Assembly (NCBI GenBank): GCA_023663505.1
Contig: JAMPHH010000009.1
Location: 20,276-84,275, forward strand
Direction: 5' to 3'
DNA: 64,000 nt
Origin: Muribaculum sp.
Lineage (GTDB): Bacteria; Bacillota; Clostridia; Lachnospirales; Lachnospiraceae
In this document: one piece after another, positions 1 through 9,128 of the stretch
How positions within the stretch are numbered: position 1 is the first letter of the stretch
How the letters are laid out: each line of letters opens with the position of its first letter
Made by a program: the position numbers and the translations under genes
Notes under the pieces: generated by a model
Databases searched by the model: none
Told to the model about the DNA's origin: nothing
The model's input: the letters and a program-made list of their open reading frames with translations, nothing else

Positions 1-218
1 AGGGGGAAAGAAGCGGCGCGGCGTATTGGGTCTTGGTGGCTGCCGTGATGTTTTCGGACTGCCTGTGCAGCACCTTGGGAGCATTTCTGCTCTGCCTGTT
101 TATGGGAGTCGCGGGACTTTGCGCTGCGGTCACTTATCGCAGGTGGAAGCTGCTGCTACCCATGGCATTGTCCTGCCTGCCGTGCATTTGCTATGCGGTG
201 CTGTATCTGTTGGCGTAA
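1..218 (+). CDS. C-terminal end of a membrane protein, cut by the window edge
   Basis: The reading frame is open from the first bases and stops at 216-218. About 71 residues are visible. They contain two hydrophobic stretches split by a short basic YRRWK segment, which looks like the last two membrane helices of a polytopic protein. The following gene is also a membrane protein and starts about 90 bases downstream, so the two may form one unit. The family cannot be named from this tail. I read the frame as continuing from upstream because the only start inside the window (TTG at 33) has no ribosome binding site. Confidence 0.55.
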   Translation, partial: GERSGAAYWVLVAAVMFSDCLCSTLGAFLLCLFMGVAGLCAAVTYRRWKLLLPMALSCLPCICYAVLYLLA

Positions 219-305
219 GTCAACGCTTGCGGGCAGGGCGGCAAGTCAACACATTTGACCTTGTGACTTGGTCGCGGAGAGATTGTTGAATATTTGGGAG
301 GTTAT

Positions 306-1067
306 ATGGGAGTCGGACACGCAGTTGTTTTGTTTCGTGAATATATGGGCACAGGATTGGTGGTAATATGGTTTCTGGTCTGCCTGATTTATTTATTTTT
401 AAGGGAGGAGAGGAAGGAGCTCCGTATATTGTTGGTGTATGTGCCGATGATCTTGCTGCTTCTTTTCTTTAATCCGCTGTTTGCGAGAATCGTGATGGCT
501 TATATGGGGGACGAGATCTATTACAGGATTATCTGGCTGCTCCCCATGACGGTGGTGATCGCTTATACCTGCGTAACGGTCGGGGGGAGACTTGGCGGCA
601 GGAAACGGCTTGCCTTTGCTGTCAGCGCCGTGATTCTGACAATTGTGTCAGGAAAGTATATTTATAATAATGCTTATTATGGGCGGGCGGAGAATCTTTA
701 CCACATGCCGGAGAGTGTCGTGCATATCTGTGATGCGATCGAGATCCCGGGGCGCGAGGTGACGGCGGTGTTCCCGTTGGATATGGTTCAGTATGTGCGC
801 CAGTATTCCCCCGTGGTGTGTATGCCCTATGGCAGAGAGATCCTTGTGGAGGCGTGGAATGAATGGGCGGTGCAAAATGCGCTTTGTGACGCAATGGAGG
901 CGGAGACAGTGGAAGCGGCTGAGCTGGGGCGGCTTGCAAGAGAGCAAAGCTGTATCTACATCGTGCTGCCCGCAAGCAAGGAAGTACGGGGAAATCTGCA
1001 GGAGACAGGATACGAATATTTTGACGAGATGGACGGCTATGTAATTTATAAGGACAAATTTTTCTGA
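306..1067 (+). CDS. Membrane protein with soluble C-terminal domain, unknown function
   Basis: The protein has 253 residues. I chose the ATG at 306 because a GGGAGG ribosome binding site lies just upstream (296-301); an in-frame TTG at 294 overlaps that site. Four hydrophobic helices occupy roughly residues 10-130. The remaining 120 residues are soluble and contain a YGRAENLYHMP stretch and alternating alpha/beta-like segments. It resembles the C-terminal halves of large uncharacterised polytopic proteins found near polysaccharide genes in Lachnospiraceae, but I do not recognise a named family with certainty. It ends 8 bases before the first copy of palindromic repeat family 1. Confidence 0.7.
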   Translation: MGVGHAVVLFREYMGTGLVVIWFLVCLIYLFLREERKELRILLVYVPMILLLLFFNPLFARIVMAYMGDEIYYRIIWLLPMTVVIAYTCVTVGGRLGGRKRLAFAVSAVILTIVSGKYIYNNAYYGRAENLYHMPESVVHICDAIEIPGREVTAVFPLDMVQYVRQYSPVVCMPYGREILVEAWNEWAVQNALCDAMEAETVEAAELGRLAREQSCIYIVLPASKEVRGNLQETGYEYFDEMDGYVIYKDKFF

Positions 1068-1074
1068 CAGCTTA

Positions 1075-1356
1075 GCCACAAAACAATTATACAAGCCACA
1101 CATACCTTGTTAGCACCGATACCAAGGCGGGAGAGGACTGGGAGAGTTTTTGCGGGCTTCGGCGGAGGTTGGAGCGTTTTCTTATAGTGCGTCCGGAACC
1201 TAGGGGGAAATGCGCACGGATGCGCATTTCAGGCTTTACGGCGCACGGATGCGCCTTAAAGCCGACCCGTAAATTGCAACACATATCCCCGCACTATTAG
1301 AAAACGCCCAACCGTAGCCCGCCCGCAAAAACCCTCCCAGTCCTCTCCCGCCGCCC
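1075..1356 (+). repeat. Structured palindromic repeat, family 1, copy 1
   Basis: About 280 bp of non-coding DNA directly after a stop codon. The left arm (1124-1193) and the right arm (about 1290-1356) are imperfect inverted repeats sharing the GGCGGGAGAGGACTGGGAG and CGTTTTCT.ATAGTGCG blocks. Between them are two strong hairpins: 1207-1230 (10-bp stem, CGGA loop) and 1232-1263 (about 14-bp stem, CGGA loop). A second copy lies at 9129-9386 in opposite orientation and a third, left-part copy at 63826-63953. The flanking 50 bp to the left (1075-1123) also matches the other copies. No ORF is conserved between copies, so this is a nucleic-acid element and not a gene. Confidence 0.85.
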
Positions 1357-1482
1357 CATATTAGGCAATTATTCCCCCACCACACTTCCCCCCCCTTCCT
1401 CCCTTTGGCACGATTTTATTAATCCAATCCCTAAGCAGCTACGGTTTTTCTAAGAATTATATAAGAATTACTCAATTGGAGA

Positions 1483-1511
1483 TTGATAATATCGCCGAAA
1501 TAGTTTATAAT
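1483..1511 (+). promoter_or_regulatory. Sigma-A type promoter for the dynamin-like GTPase gene
   Basis: A TTGATA box (1483-1488) and a perfect TATAAT box (1506-1511) are separated by 17 bases, about 60 bases upstream of the start codon at 1571. The rest of 1357-1570 is AT-rich with pyrimidine runs and holds no gene. Confidence 0.75.
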
Positions 1512-1570
1512 GGGAGTAGTTTCATACTGGGGCGAGTTGCGGATATGCCTCAGGTATATGGGAGGTAAGT

Positions 1571-4051
1571 ATGAGTGAACAGGTTTTACAGATGAAATAT
1601 CACCCTGCCAAGAAGGAAGTGGAATTCCACCGTTTCCAAAAAGGACAAGAGGTCGCCCTCAAGAGCAACAGCCGTCTCATGACGTACATGGGCTTGAAGG
1701 GTAAATTTGTGCTGCAGGATCATGGAAACACTTTTTTTGAGGATATAGCAAATGAATTTAACGGTTTGGACGCCATTGAGATGCAGGTGGTCACGACCAA
1801 GATGGACTATGAAGACTTCGTGCAGATGGTGGAGTATTATAATGCCGCCCAGAAAGCGTTTAAGATTACGCCGACCCTGATCGCGGAGCTCCCCGATATG
1901 GCGCACACCTTTTCCGAGGTCAAAAAATATGGTGAACAGGCGGCTGAGATTCTGGAAAGACACAGACAGAATCTGTTCGAGATACCGCTTGAGAATGAGA
2001 ATGTCAAAAAGAGTGCGGACAGCTTTGCCGAGCAGATTGACGAGGAGCGGAGAAATATCCGAGACAAGATCAACAGCTTGAATGACAATGCGGTCAGCCT
2101 GTGCTTTACCGGTGTGTACAGTGCCGGCAAATCCACCCTGATCAACGCGCTTCTCGGATACAAGATACTCCCCGAGAAGATTACCTCCGAGACTGCCAAG
2201 ATGTTCTGCATCTCCAGTCCCAGACCTGATGAAAACGTGATGATCACGTTTGAAATCAACGGCTCCTACGCGATACTGGAATGGAACAAGGTGAAGATGT
2301 GCTTTGGCTTCACGCTGGCGCCCTCCGGAAATGAGACCAGAAATACGATCCAGAGTGAGGTGGAACGCGTGGCGGCGGAGAAGCTTGCGCAGCACGAGCA
2401 GATTCGGACGATTCTGACCATGCTGAACGGAATGGACGACGTGTCGGCGGACATCAGGATTCGCTTCCCCGTGGCGTTGGATAGTCCCAATGTTCAATAT
2501 ATTATTTATGACACTCCCGGTACGGACAGCAATTATGCGGAGCACCAGACAGTGCTTATGGACGCATTATCTGAGCAAAAACAGTCCATACTTATATTTG
2601 TAGCGGCTCCCAACAAGACAGAGGGAAGCGGTAATAACGCGCTGCTTAAGTATCTGAAGGAGGCTGAGGAGAAGGACAGCAAGACCAGTATCGACATCAG
2701 CCGTTCGCTTTTTGTCATCAACTGGTCAGACTGTATCGACGCGGACGCCAGAAGAGATTTACAGCACGAGGAGATCAAGTATAAGGACGATGATTCCTTC
2801 TCTATAAGGCTTGCTGACAAGAAGCTATTCTTCCTCTCCGCGAGATACGGCTATGCGGCGAAGGCTATGAAAAACGGCATCGCTTCCGAGAAGGATCAGT
2901 CTGATTTTTATAAGGGCTTGAACAATATGACGGACAAGTTCGACGGCTTCTGCTATCGCGAGAACCGATGCGCGATGTCGGAGTTTGCGACCAAGCGCAT
3001 GCATGAGCGGTGTGAGGACGCGTTGAAGGGCGCGCAGGAGAAAAAGGACGATATCTCCGTGTTGGAGGTGGCTACCGGACTCTACGCCTTGGAGAGCGAG
3101 ATCTTACAGTACGGTGAGAAATATGCCTCCGCAGTGAAGGCGTCTGCAATCATTGACAGCGTGGATAAGGCTTTGTCAAAGCTGAGCAACCGCGCCGTGT
3201 CCCTCAGAGAGAGCAACCGCGAGGAGATCAAGTCGATTGAGAAGAATATCGTCGAGCTGCGCAGAACGATCAACGAGGCGATAGAGCGCGAGTACAGCGT
3301 GTCCTCCATTCCGGAGAATATACCGCTCCCAGAGGAGGTCAGCAAGACGTTGGGGTTGGACAGGGCGACCCTTTACAGCTCGATTGTGGGCAACACCAAG
3401 AATTACATGGACAGGGAGCTGCGAGGGTGGTTTCTGGGACTCTTGGGAAGGGTGAGGGTCAAGGACAAGGACAAGGACAATGTCCGCGATATGATCAACC
3501 GCGCGATTGACGATTACACGGATAAGTTCCTCTCCCAGAGAAAGATTCTGCTGGAGGATCAGCGAGACGCCTTTATGGGGGCGGTGAAGCAGACGATCAT
3601 GGATAACGGCAACATCAGTAAATCCGCCAAGAAATTCTTCTTAGACGTGCCTGTTCCGCAGGTGGTGAAGCCGGGTATCGCCAATTGGGGAGAATTGTAC
3701 GATTCTCACTGCCGAACCGAGAAATTCCTGATGTTCAAGGGGGAATATCTGGATAAGGCGGGATTTATTCAAGATGTGGAGAAGATGCTTGTGGAGATTG
3801 CGGACAGTATGTGCGAGGATTACAGCAACGATTACCGTAATTCCTTGGAATCTCTGTTGATGCAGATCAAGACACAGTTTGAGGGGAATTTGGATATTTA
3901 CTCTCTATATATGAAGGCTATGGTGGAGAACCGCGACGCAATGCAGCAGCTTGGAGAAAAGGTGGCGGACGTGGCTACGGAGCTTTTTGACTGTCAGAAG
4001 CAGCTAAATGACATTATCTGGAATCTGAGGCTGACATCGTTCTGGCTGTAA
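1571..4051 (+). CDS. Dynamin-like GTPase
   Basis: An 826-residue protein with a GGAGG site 5 bases before ATG 1571. The GTPase domain shows a P-loop GVYSAGKST near residue 181, a G3 motif DTPGTD near residue 314 and a G4-like INWSD near residue 383, where the usual T/NKxD is altered. The first 150 residues form a separate N-terminal domain that I do not recognise. Residues 500-826 are rich in charged helices, as in the stalk of bacterial dynamins, which remodel or guard membranes and in some cases act in phage defence. The gene has its own promoter and sits beside a VWA protein, a MoxR ATPase and an LRR protein. Whether these act together is inference. Confidence 0.8.
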   Translation: MSEQVLQMKYHPAKKEVEFHRFQKGQEVALKSNSRLMTYMGLKGKFVLQDHGNTFFEDIANEFNGLDAIEMQVVTTKMDYEDFVQMVEYYNAAQKAFKITPTLIAELPDMAHTFSEVKKYGEQAAEILERHRQNLFEIPLENENVKKSADSFAEQIDEERRNIRDKINSLNDNAVSLCFTGVYSAGKSTLINALLGYKILPEKITSETAKMFCISSPRPDENVMITFEINGSYAILEWNKVKMCFGFTLAPSGNETRNTIQSEVERVAAEKLAQHEQIRTILTMLNGMDDVSADIRIRFPVALDSPNVQYIIYDTPGTDSNYAEHQTVLMDALSEQKQSILIFVAAPNKTEGSGNNALLKYLKEAEEKDSKTSIDISRSLFVINWSDCIDADARRDLQHEEIKYKDDDSFSIRLADKKLFFLSARYGYAAKAMKNGIASEKDQSDFYKGLNNMTDKFDGFCYRENRCAMSEFATKRMHERCEDALKGAQEKKDDISVLEVATGLYALESEILQYGEKYASAVKASAIIDSVDKALSKLSNRAVSLRESNREEIKSIEKNIVELRRTINEAIEREYSVSSIPENIPLPEEVSKTLGLDRATLYSSIVGNTKNYMDRELRGWFLGLLGRVRVKDKDKDNVRDMINRAIDDYTDKFLSQRKILLEDQRDAFMGAVKQTIMDNGNISKSAKKFFLDVPVPQVVKPGIANWGELYDSHCRTEKFLMFKGEYLDKAGFIQDVEKMLVEIADSMCEDYSNDYRNSLESLLMQIKTQFEGNLDIYSLYMKAMVENRDAMQQLGEKVADVATELFDCQKQLNDIIWNLRLTSFWL

Positions 4052-4058
4052 GGGTTTC

Positions 4059-5078
4059 TTACAGCAGACCGATTCCGCGCAGAAGCACGATTGAGACGAA
4101 TATCACGACAGAGGACAGGAGGGTAGTCCAGACCACGAGCTGCCCTGCAAGCTGCCCGTCGCTGCCCATTTCCTCTGCCATGACAGCGCTTGCCACGGCT
4201 ACCGGAGTGCCAAAGAGCGCGATAAAGGCGGCGCATGTTCCGCGGTCGAAGGTCAGGATATGGTTGACATGCAGCAGCACCGCACCGCCGATGCCGAGAA
4301 GGGGCGCAAAGAGCAACCTCCCCGTCGTGCCTAGGATAATCTGGCGTTTCAGGCTTTGTACGCGGCTGAACTCGAATTGTCCGCCCAGTATCAGAAGGGC
4401 GACGGGCGTGGAAGCCTTGGCGAGATAGTCCAAAACGGTCTGCACAAACCCAAATCGCGAGATAAATCCTGTGAGACCATGGGGCAGGAGAGGAATCACG
4501 GGCTTAAGGCACACGACAAGGATTCCGGCGAGCACCCCGATGATCAACGGATTGTGGAGAATGTCTTTTAAAATTTTGCAGATGCGCTGCGCGGGCTTGA
4601 TCGTCTGTGTATCAGCCGCATAGAGGGACAGTGCAATCACGGCGAGGATATTGAACAAAGGGATTGTGAAGGCGGACAGGACAGCCGCCGCTTGGACACC
4701 CTGCTCTCCGGCGATCAGCTGGGCTAAGGGCACCCCGATCAGCGCGAAATTAGAGCGGAAAACGCATTGCAGCAGCACGCCCTTCTGCCGCGGGTCAGAG
4801 GTACGGGTTGAGATCACCAGACCCACGATAAAGAGTATGGCAATCGCTGCCGTCACATAGACGATCGCGTTCAGCTCAAGCTCGGCAAAGCTGTCCATTT
4901 GGGTCAGATTGGTAAACAGCAAAATCGGTAACAACAGCTTAAAAACCGTTTTGTTGCCTATTTTTAAAAATTCTTCTGTAAACAGTCCCTTTTGTTTCAG
5001 ATAATACCCTAGCCCGATCATTATGATGATGGGCATTACGGCATTTATGGCAAAAATAAGAATATCTGACATTTTCAT
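4059..5078 (-). CDS. AEC (auxin efflux carrier) family transporter
   Basis: A 339-residue polytopic protein with about ten hydrophobic helices in the two-halves layout of the AEC/malonate transporter family. The N-terminus reads IMIGLGYYLKQKGLF, and the family-typical second half contains LASTPVALLILGG-like and TPVAVASAVMAEEMG stretches. I set the start at ATG 5078, where AGAGGA lies 9 bases upstream; upstream in-frame ATGs run into the divergent gene. Family members export or import small carboxylates and amino acids; the substrate here is unknown. It converges tail-to-tail with the GTPase gene (7 bases apart) and diverges from the VWA gene. Confidence 0.85.
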   Translation of the reverse strand: MKMSDILIFAINAVMPIIIMIGLGYYLKQKGLFTEEFLKIGNKTVFKLLLPILLFTNLTQMDSFAELELNAIVYVTAAIAILFIVGLVISTRTSDPRQKGVLLQCVFRSNFALIGVPLAQLIAGEQGVQAAAVLSAFTIPLFNILAVIALSLYAADTQTIKPAQRICKILKDILHNPLIIGVLAGILVVCLKPVIPLLPHGLTGFISRFGFVQTVLDYLAKASTPVALLILGGQFEFSRVQSLKRQIILGTTGRLLFAPLLGIGGAVLLHVNHILTFDRGTCAAFIALFGTPVAVASAVMAEEMGSDGQLAGQLVVWTTLLSSVVIFVSIVLLRGIGLL

Positions 5079-5139
5079 AGACTGTTTCCTCTCAATCCTT
5101 TGAACTCCAAATCCCATTCGCAAAATCGTTGTGATATGG

Positions 5140-5168
5140 TTCTTGATAAAGCTTGCTTTGATTATAAT
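5140..5168 (+). promoter_or_regulatory. Probable promoter for the VWA-MoxR gene pair
   Basis: A perfect TATAAT (5163-5168) lies 17 bases after a weak TTCTTG box (5140-5145). The start codon at 5196 follows 27 bases downstream. The -35 match is poor, so the call is moderate. Confidence 0.45.
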
Positions 5169-5195
5169 ATATTTTGTTGGAAAAGGGAATATTTT

Positions 5196-6464
5196 ATGGA
5201 GATATCCGCACTTGCGAATCAAATATTACAGCTTGTTCATGATGATCTGCTGATGCACCTGCGCTTTCTGGACACGGCTCTGGCAAAGCTTCCGTGGAGG
5301 GAGCGGGCAGGGATAGGCTGTATGGCGACGGACGGCGAGGTGTGCTATTATGACCCGATCTATTTGTTAAAAACTTATCAGGAAGACAGTAAAATGGTGG
5401 CTCGCATTTATCTGCATATGCTGCTGCATTGCGTCTTTGCACATAGCTTTCAATACAATAAGCTGGAGACGGATTTGTGGGATATGGCGGTGGATATCGC
5501 GGTGGAGAATGTGATCTTGGATATGAAGCTGCCCGGGGTGACGTTGGAGCAGGACGCGGACGCCGCCGGAAAGCTGAAGGTTTTGCGGGAGGATATCGGG
5601 TCTCTCACAGCGGAAAGGATTTACCGTTATCTGCGTCACAATCCGATCACGCAGGCGGAGCGGGAGGAACTGCACAGACTGTTCTACAAAGATGTCCATA
5701 GCCTGTGGAAGCCCGCGGAGCAATTGGAGATGACACTGGAGCAGTGGAAGAAGATAAGTGAGCGCATCAAGGCGGATTTAAAGTCCTTTACCAAGGGAAA
5801 AGCAGGCGCGGAGACCTTGGAGAAGAATCTGGAGGAGACGACTAGAGACCGATATGATTACAGCGCCATTCTCAGGCGTTTTACCGTGATGGGCGAGGAT
5901 ATCATGGTGAATGACGAGGAGTTTGATTATATTTATTATACCTATGGACTGGATCACTATGGCAATCTGCCGCTGATAGAGCCGTTGGAATACAAGGAGA
6001 CACACAAGGTAAAGGAGTTTGTCATAGCCATTGACACCTCGGCGTCCTGCAGGGGGGCGATTGTGAAGGCATTTTTACAAAAGACATATTCAATTTTGAA
6101 GGGCACGGAGAACTTTTTTCACAAAATCAACGTGCATATAATTCAGTGTGACAACGAGGTGCAGAGCGATACAAAGATCACATGTGATGACGATTTCGAG
6201 AACTTTATGAAATACGGAAAGCTCACGGGGTTCGGGGCGACGGATTTCAGACCGGTGTTTGCGTATCTCGAGGAGCTGAAAGGTCAGGGGGAATTTGAGA
6301 ACCTTAAGGGTCTGATTTATTTTACGGACGGCTATGGGATTTATCCGGAGCGTATGCCGGACTATGACGTAATCTTTGCTTTTTTGGACGAGGACGAGAA
6401 CAGGGAGCCTGTGCCGCCGTGGAGTCTCAAGGTGATTTTGGAAAGCGATGCTTTGGGGGTATAA
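5196..6464 (+). CDS. VWA-like protein with degenerate metallopeptidase domain (DUF2201 type)
   Basis: A 422-residue protein. I chose ATG 5196 (AAAAGGGA upstream) over an earlier in-frame ATG at 5100 that overlaps the divergent promoter region. The N-terminal half resembles the putative metallopeptidase domain paired with VWA in the DUF2201 family. It carries an HMLLHCVFAH stretch in which the catalytic Glu of HExxH is replaced by Met, so peptidase activity is doubtful. The C-terminal third has a MIDAS-type DTSAS motif near residue 279 and a later GFGATDF threonine, as in metal-binding VWA folds. It is 3 bases from the MoxR-type ATPase gene, a common pairing in which the ATPase remodels VWA-bound targets. 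Confidence 0.8.
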   Translation: MEISALANQILQLVHDDLLMHLRFLDTALAKLPWRERAGIGCMATDGEVCYYDPIYLLKTYQEDSKMVARIYLHMLLHCVFAHSFQYNKLETDLWDMAVDIAVENVILDMKLPGVTLEQDADAAGKLKVLREDIGSLTAERIYRYLRHNPITQAEREELHRLFYKDVHSLWKPAEQLEMTLEQWKKISERIKADLKSFTKGKAGAETLEKNLEETTRDRYDYSAILRRFTVMGEDIMVNDEEFDYIYYTYGLDHYGNLPLIEPLEYKETHKVKEFVIAIDTSASCRGAIVKAFLQKTYSILKGTENFFHKINVHIIQCDNEVQSDTKITCDDDFENFMKYGKLTGFGATDFRPVFAYLEELKGQGEFENLKGLIYFTDGYGIYPERMPDYDVIFAFLDEDENREPVPPWSLKVILESDALGV

Positions 6465-6467
6465 AGT

Positions 6468-8015
6468 ATGAATATCAAGCAGGCGAAGGAGTACATTAAG
6501 AATTCCATTAATTTGTATTTGAAAAAGAATGAATTTGGGGAGTACCGCGTGCCCGTGGTGAGACAGCGTCCTATTTTCCTGTTGGGGGCGCCCGGCATCG
6601 GCAAGACGGCGATCATGGAGCAGATTGCGCAGGAGCTTGGCGTAGCGTTGGTATCGTATTCCATGACCCACCACACCAGACAGTCCGCGCTGGGGCTGCC
6701 CTTTATCACACAGAAAAGCTTCGGCGGCAAGGAATATAATGTCTCCGAGTACACGATGAGCGAGATTATCGCTTCCATCTATGACACGATGGAGGAGAGC
6801 GGTATCAGCGAGGGGATTTTATTCTTGGACGAGATCAACTGCGTGTCGGAGACACTGGCGCCCTCCATGCTGCAATTCCTGCAATACAAGGTGTTTGGCA
6901 GGCATCAGGTGCCGGAGGGGTGGGTGATCGTCACTGCGGGGAATCCGCCGGAATACAATAAATCAGTGCGGGAATTTGACGTGGTGACCATGGACCGTCT
7001 CAAGCTCTTGGAGGTGGAGCCGGAGCTGCGTGTCTGGAAGGAGTACGCGAGGGAGCGCAGGCTCCACCCCGCCATTGTCAATTTCTTGGATTTAAAGAAG
7101 GAATATTTTTACTGTATGGAAATGACCACGAAGGGGAGAAGCTTTGTGACGGCGAGGGGTTGGGAGGATTTGTCCCAGATGCTCTTTCTCTATGAGGAGG
7201 AACAGCTTCCCGTGGAGGAGAACCTTGTGGGACAGTATATCCGAAATGACCGAATCGTGAAGGAGTTTACAGCCTATTACGATCTGTTCAATAAGTACAA
7301 GAAGGACTATCAGATCAATGAGATTCTTGAAGGCAGGGCGCCCGAGCAGGCGATCGTGAGGGCAAGGCAGGCGGCGTTTGACGAAAGGCTCTCACTCTTG
7401 GGAATGCTGCTTGACAGGGTGCAGGTGGATATGAAGGAAGTGATGGAGCAGGCGGCATATCTGACGGAGCTGCTGATCCCCTTGAAGACGATGAAGTCCA
7501 AGACGTCGCAGATGAGCGTCGAGGAGATGGCTGCTAGGTTAGATCAGCTTGCGGAGGGGAGGAAGAAGCTTCTTGAGAATCTTCAAACCGCCAATTCCCT
7601 CTCTGACGCGGATAGAAAGAAGCACCTCTTGATTCTGCACTTTTTGGAGGAGCAGAGGAAGGAGCTTTATATGGGAGATATCGCGACTGGGGACACGGCG
7701 TTTGCCTTCCTGAAGGAAAGGTATGACGCGGACGTGGCAAAGATGCGGCAGGAGACCGTCAGGGTACAGGGAGAGCTTGCCGCGCTGTTTGGCTTTGTGG
7801 AGGAAGCCTTCTCTCAGGAGGGAGCGGGCGGCGTCAGGATATCCGGCAACGAGATGCTGATTCTGGTGACAGAGCTTACCGTTGATAACGCCAGCGCGCA
7901 GTTTATAGCGACCTTCGGAAGCCCCGAGTATCAGAGACACAATCAGGAGCTGATGCTCAGCGAGAGAAGCGAGGATATCAAGGCGCAGATTGCGGAGCTG
8001 AATCTTATGGTTTAA
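6468..8015 (+). CDS. MoxR-type AAA+ ATPase
   Basis: A 515-residue protein. Residues 1-270 form the AAA+ module: Walker A GAPGIGKT at about 40-47, Walker B ILFLDEIN at about 118-125, and a sensor-1 TAGNPPEYN at about 155. The C-terminal 240 residues are mostly charged helix and look like a coiled partner-binding region. The start at ATG 6468 follows the stop of the VWA gene by 3 bases, so the pair is surely co-transcribed. MoxR ATPases act as chaperone-like unfoldases for assembling metal enzymes and complexes; the client here is unknown. Confidence is high for the fold and low for the role. Confidence 0.85.
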   Translation: MNIKQAKEYIKNSINLYLKKNEFGEYRVPVVRQRPIFLLGAPGIGKTAIMEQIAQELGVALVSYSMTHHTRQSALGLPFITQKSFGGKEYNVSEYTMSEIIASIYDTMEESGISEGILFLDEINCVSETLAPSMLQFLQYKVFGRHQVPEGWVIVTAGNPPEYNKSVREFDVVTMDRLKLLEVEPELRVWKEYARERRLHPAIVNFLDLKKEYFYCMEMTTKGRSFVTARGWEDLSQMLFLYEEEQLPVEENLVGQYIRNDRIVKEFTAYYDLFNKYKKDYQINEILEGRAPEQAIVRARQAAFDERLSLLGMLLDRVQVDMKEVMEQAAYLTELLIPLKTMKSKTSQMSVEEMAARLDQLAEGRKKLLENLQTANSLSDADRKKHLLILHFLEEQRKELYMGDIATGDTAFAFLKERYDADVAKMRQETVRVQGELAALFGFVEEAFSQEGAGGVRISGNEMLILVTELTVDNASAQFIATFGSPEYQRHNQELMLSERSEDIKAQIAELNLMV

Positions 8016-8045
8016 TGCAGGCGCGGGCGTGATAGGATATTGGCT

Positions 8046-8150
8046 TCGCAAGCAATGAGCAGTTGACTTTGTGTCAGTGCTTGCATGAGCATAAATCCAA
8101 CGAGATTGGATTACCAATAAAATGACTTTGGCGAATGCAACGGGGTTGTA
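8046..8150 (+). repeat. Structured intergenic repeat, family 2, copy A
   Basis: Positions 8061-8123 are identical over 63 bases to 35626-35688. The element contains a GCAAGCA...TGCTTGC outer pairing and an AATCCAA-CGAGA-TTGGATT hairpin with a perfect 7-bp stem. It ends in a TTTGGCGAATGC block also seen at 30776-30814 and 35692-35702. The antisense ORFs that cross both full copies share the same 19 first residues only because of this repeat, so it is not coding. Confidence 0.8.
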
Positions 8151-8178
8151 GGTTTATGGGGAAGTGAGGTGAGATTCG

Positions 8179-9087
8179 ATGACACGGGAGGCGGAATTTG
8201 AAATCCCCGGGGGAAGCCTGTACTATGAGCGGCAGGAGCTTCCTGACGGCAAGGGCGGTATCTGTATCACCCGTATGCAGGGAAACGCGGGGGAGGTGGA
8301 CATTCCGGAGTGTATCGAATCCTGTCCGGTGGTTTCCATCGCCAGAAAAGCTTTCTTAAGCAGGAAAAATTTGCGCAGGCTGACGATTCCCGCGAGTGTG
8401 ACAGAGGTGGGAGACTGGGCGTTTGCCTACTGCGACAGCTTACACACGGTAGTGTTTCGCGCGGAGGAGGGACCGGTCTTTGGCAAATCCGTATTCATGG
8501 ATTGCGGGAGTCTGCGTTTTCTGTATGTGAAAAAAGGGGACGATACCACGGCGGCGTTGTTGGCGGCGGCTGTCACCACGGCGGGGGCGCCCTATCTGTT
8601 GAACGCTTCCGAGGCGGGGAGCGAGGAGTGGCTTGGAAAATGGGACGCCAGAATGCTGACTGTCCTGCACGGCGCGGACAATGAGGGGTATTCCAAGCAG
8701 GTGCTCTGCGGCGAGGAGGACTATGGCAGTACGGACTTGGCAGCTTATGAGAGCGGGCGGCGGAAGGTGAAGGTACGTCTGCTAATGCTGCGGCTCCTGT
8801 ACCCCAAGGGATTAAGGGACGAGCACAGGCGGGAGATGGAGGACTATCTGAGACATCTCACCAAGGGCTGTCTCCATGACGAGACATGGCAGGTGGTGCT
8901 TGCGGAGCACGCGGAGGACGCAGAATATTATCACCTGTTCACACAGCTTGGCTGCGTCAACGAGGATAATTTTGAAGCGCTGCTGACGGACGTGGGCGGT
9001 GACTATCCGGAGCTAAAGGCGTACCTTATGCGCTACAAGGAGGAAAAGCTGGGTTATACGGACTTTTTCGCGGGGCTTGATTTGTGA
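8179..9087 (+). CDS. BspA-type leucine-rich-repeat protein
   Basis: A 302-residue protein with no signal peptide or membrane segment. Start ATG 8179 follows a GTGAGGTGAG site. Residues 35-115 contain degenerate BspA/TpLRR units of the form LTIPASVTEVGDWAFAYCDSL. The remaining 180 residues form a charged helical domain that I do not recognise. It lies 163 bases after the MoxR gene with a family 2 repeat in between, so it may or may not belong to that operon. A cytoplasmic adaptor for the MoxR-VWA pair is possible but is only inference. Confidence 0.7.
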   Translation: MTREAEFEIPGGSLYYERQELPDGKGGICITRMQGNAGEVDIPECIESCPVVSIARKAFLSRKNLRRLTIPASVTEVGDWAFAYCDSLHTVVFRAEEGPVFGKSVFMDCGSLRFLYVKKGDDTTAALLAAAVTTAGAPYLLNASEAGSEEWLGKWDARMLTVLHGADNEGYSKQVLCGEEDYGSTDLAAYESGRRKVKVRLLMLRLLYPKGLRDEHRREMEDYLRHLTKGCLHDETWQVVLAEHAEDAEYYHLFTQLGCVNEDNFEALLTDVGGDYPELKAYLMRYKEEKLGYTDFFAGLDL

Positions 9088-9128
9088 CTGTATATTTTTG
9101 GAACAGTTCAGCCTTCAAAGCACAGTGC

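Noticed and set aside
1586..2545. Minus-strand ORF of 319 residues inside the GTPase gene
   Set aside because: Antisense to the conserved P-loop region, with no ribosome binding site and no recognisable motif.
7539..8117. Minus-strand ORF whose first 19 residues equal those of the extended manC frame
   Set aside because: The match comes from the non-coding family 2 repeat; the remainder is antisense to the MoxR ATPase gene.
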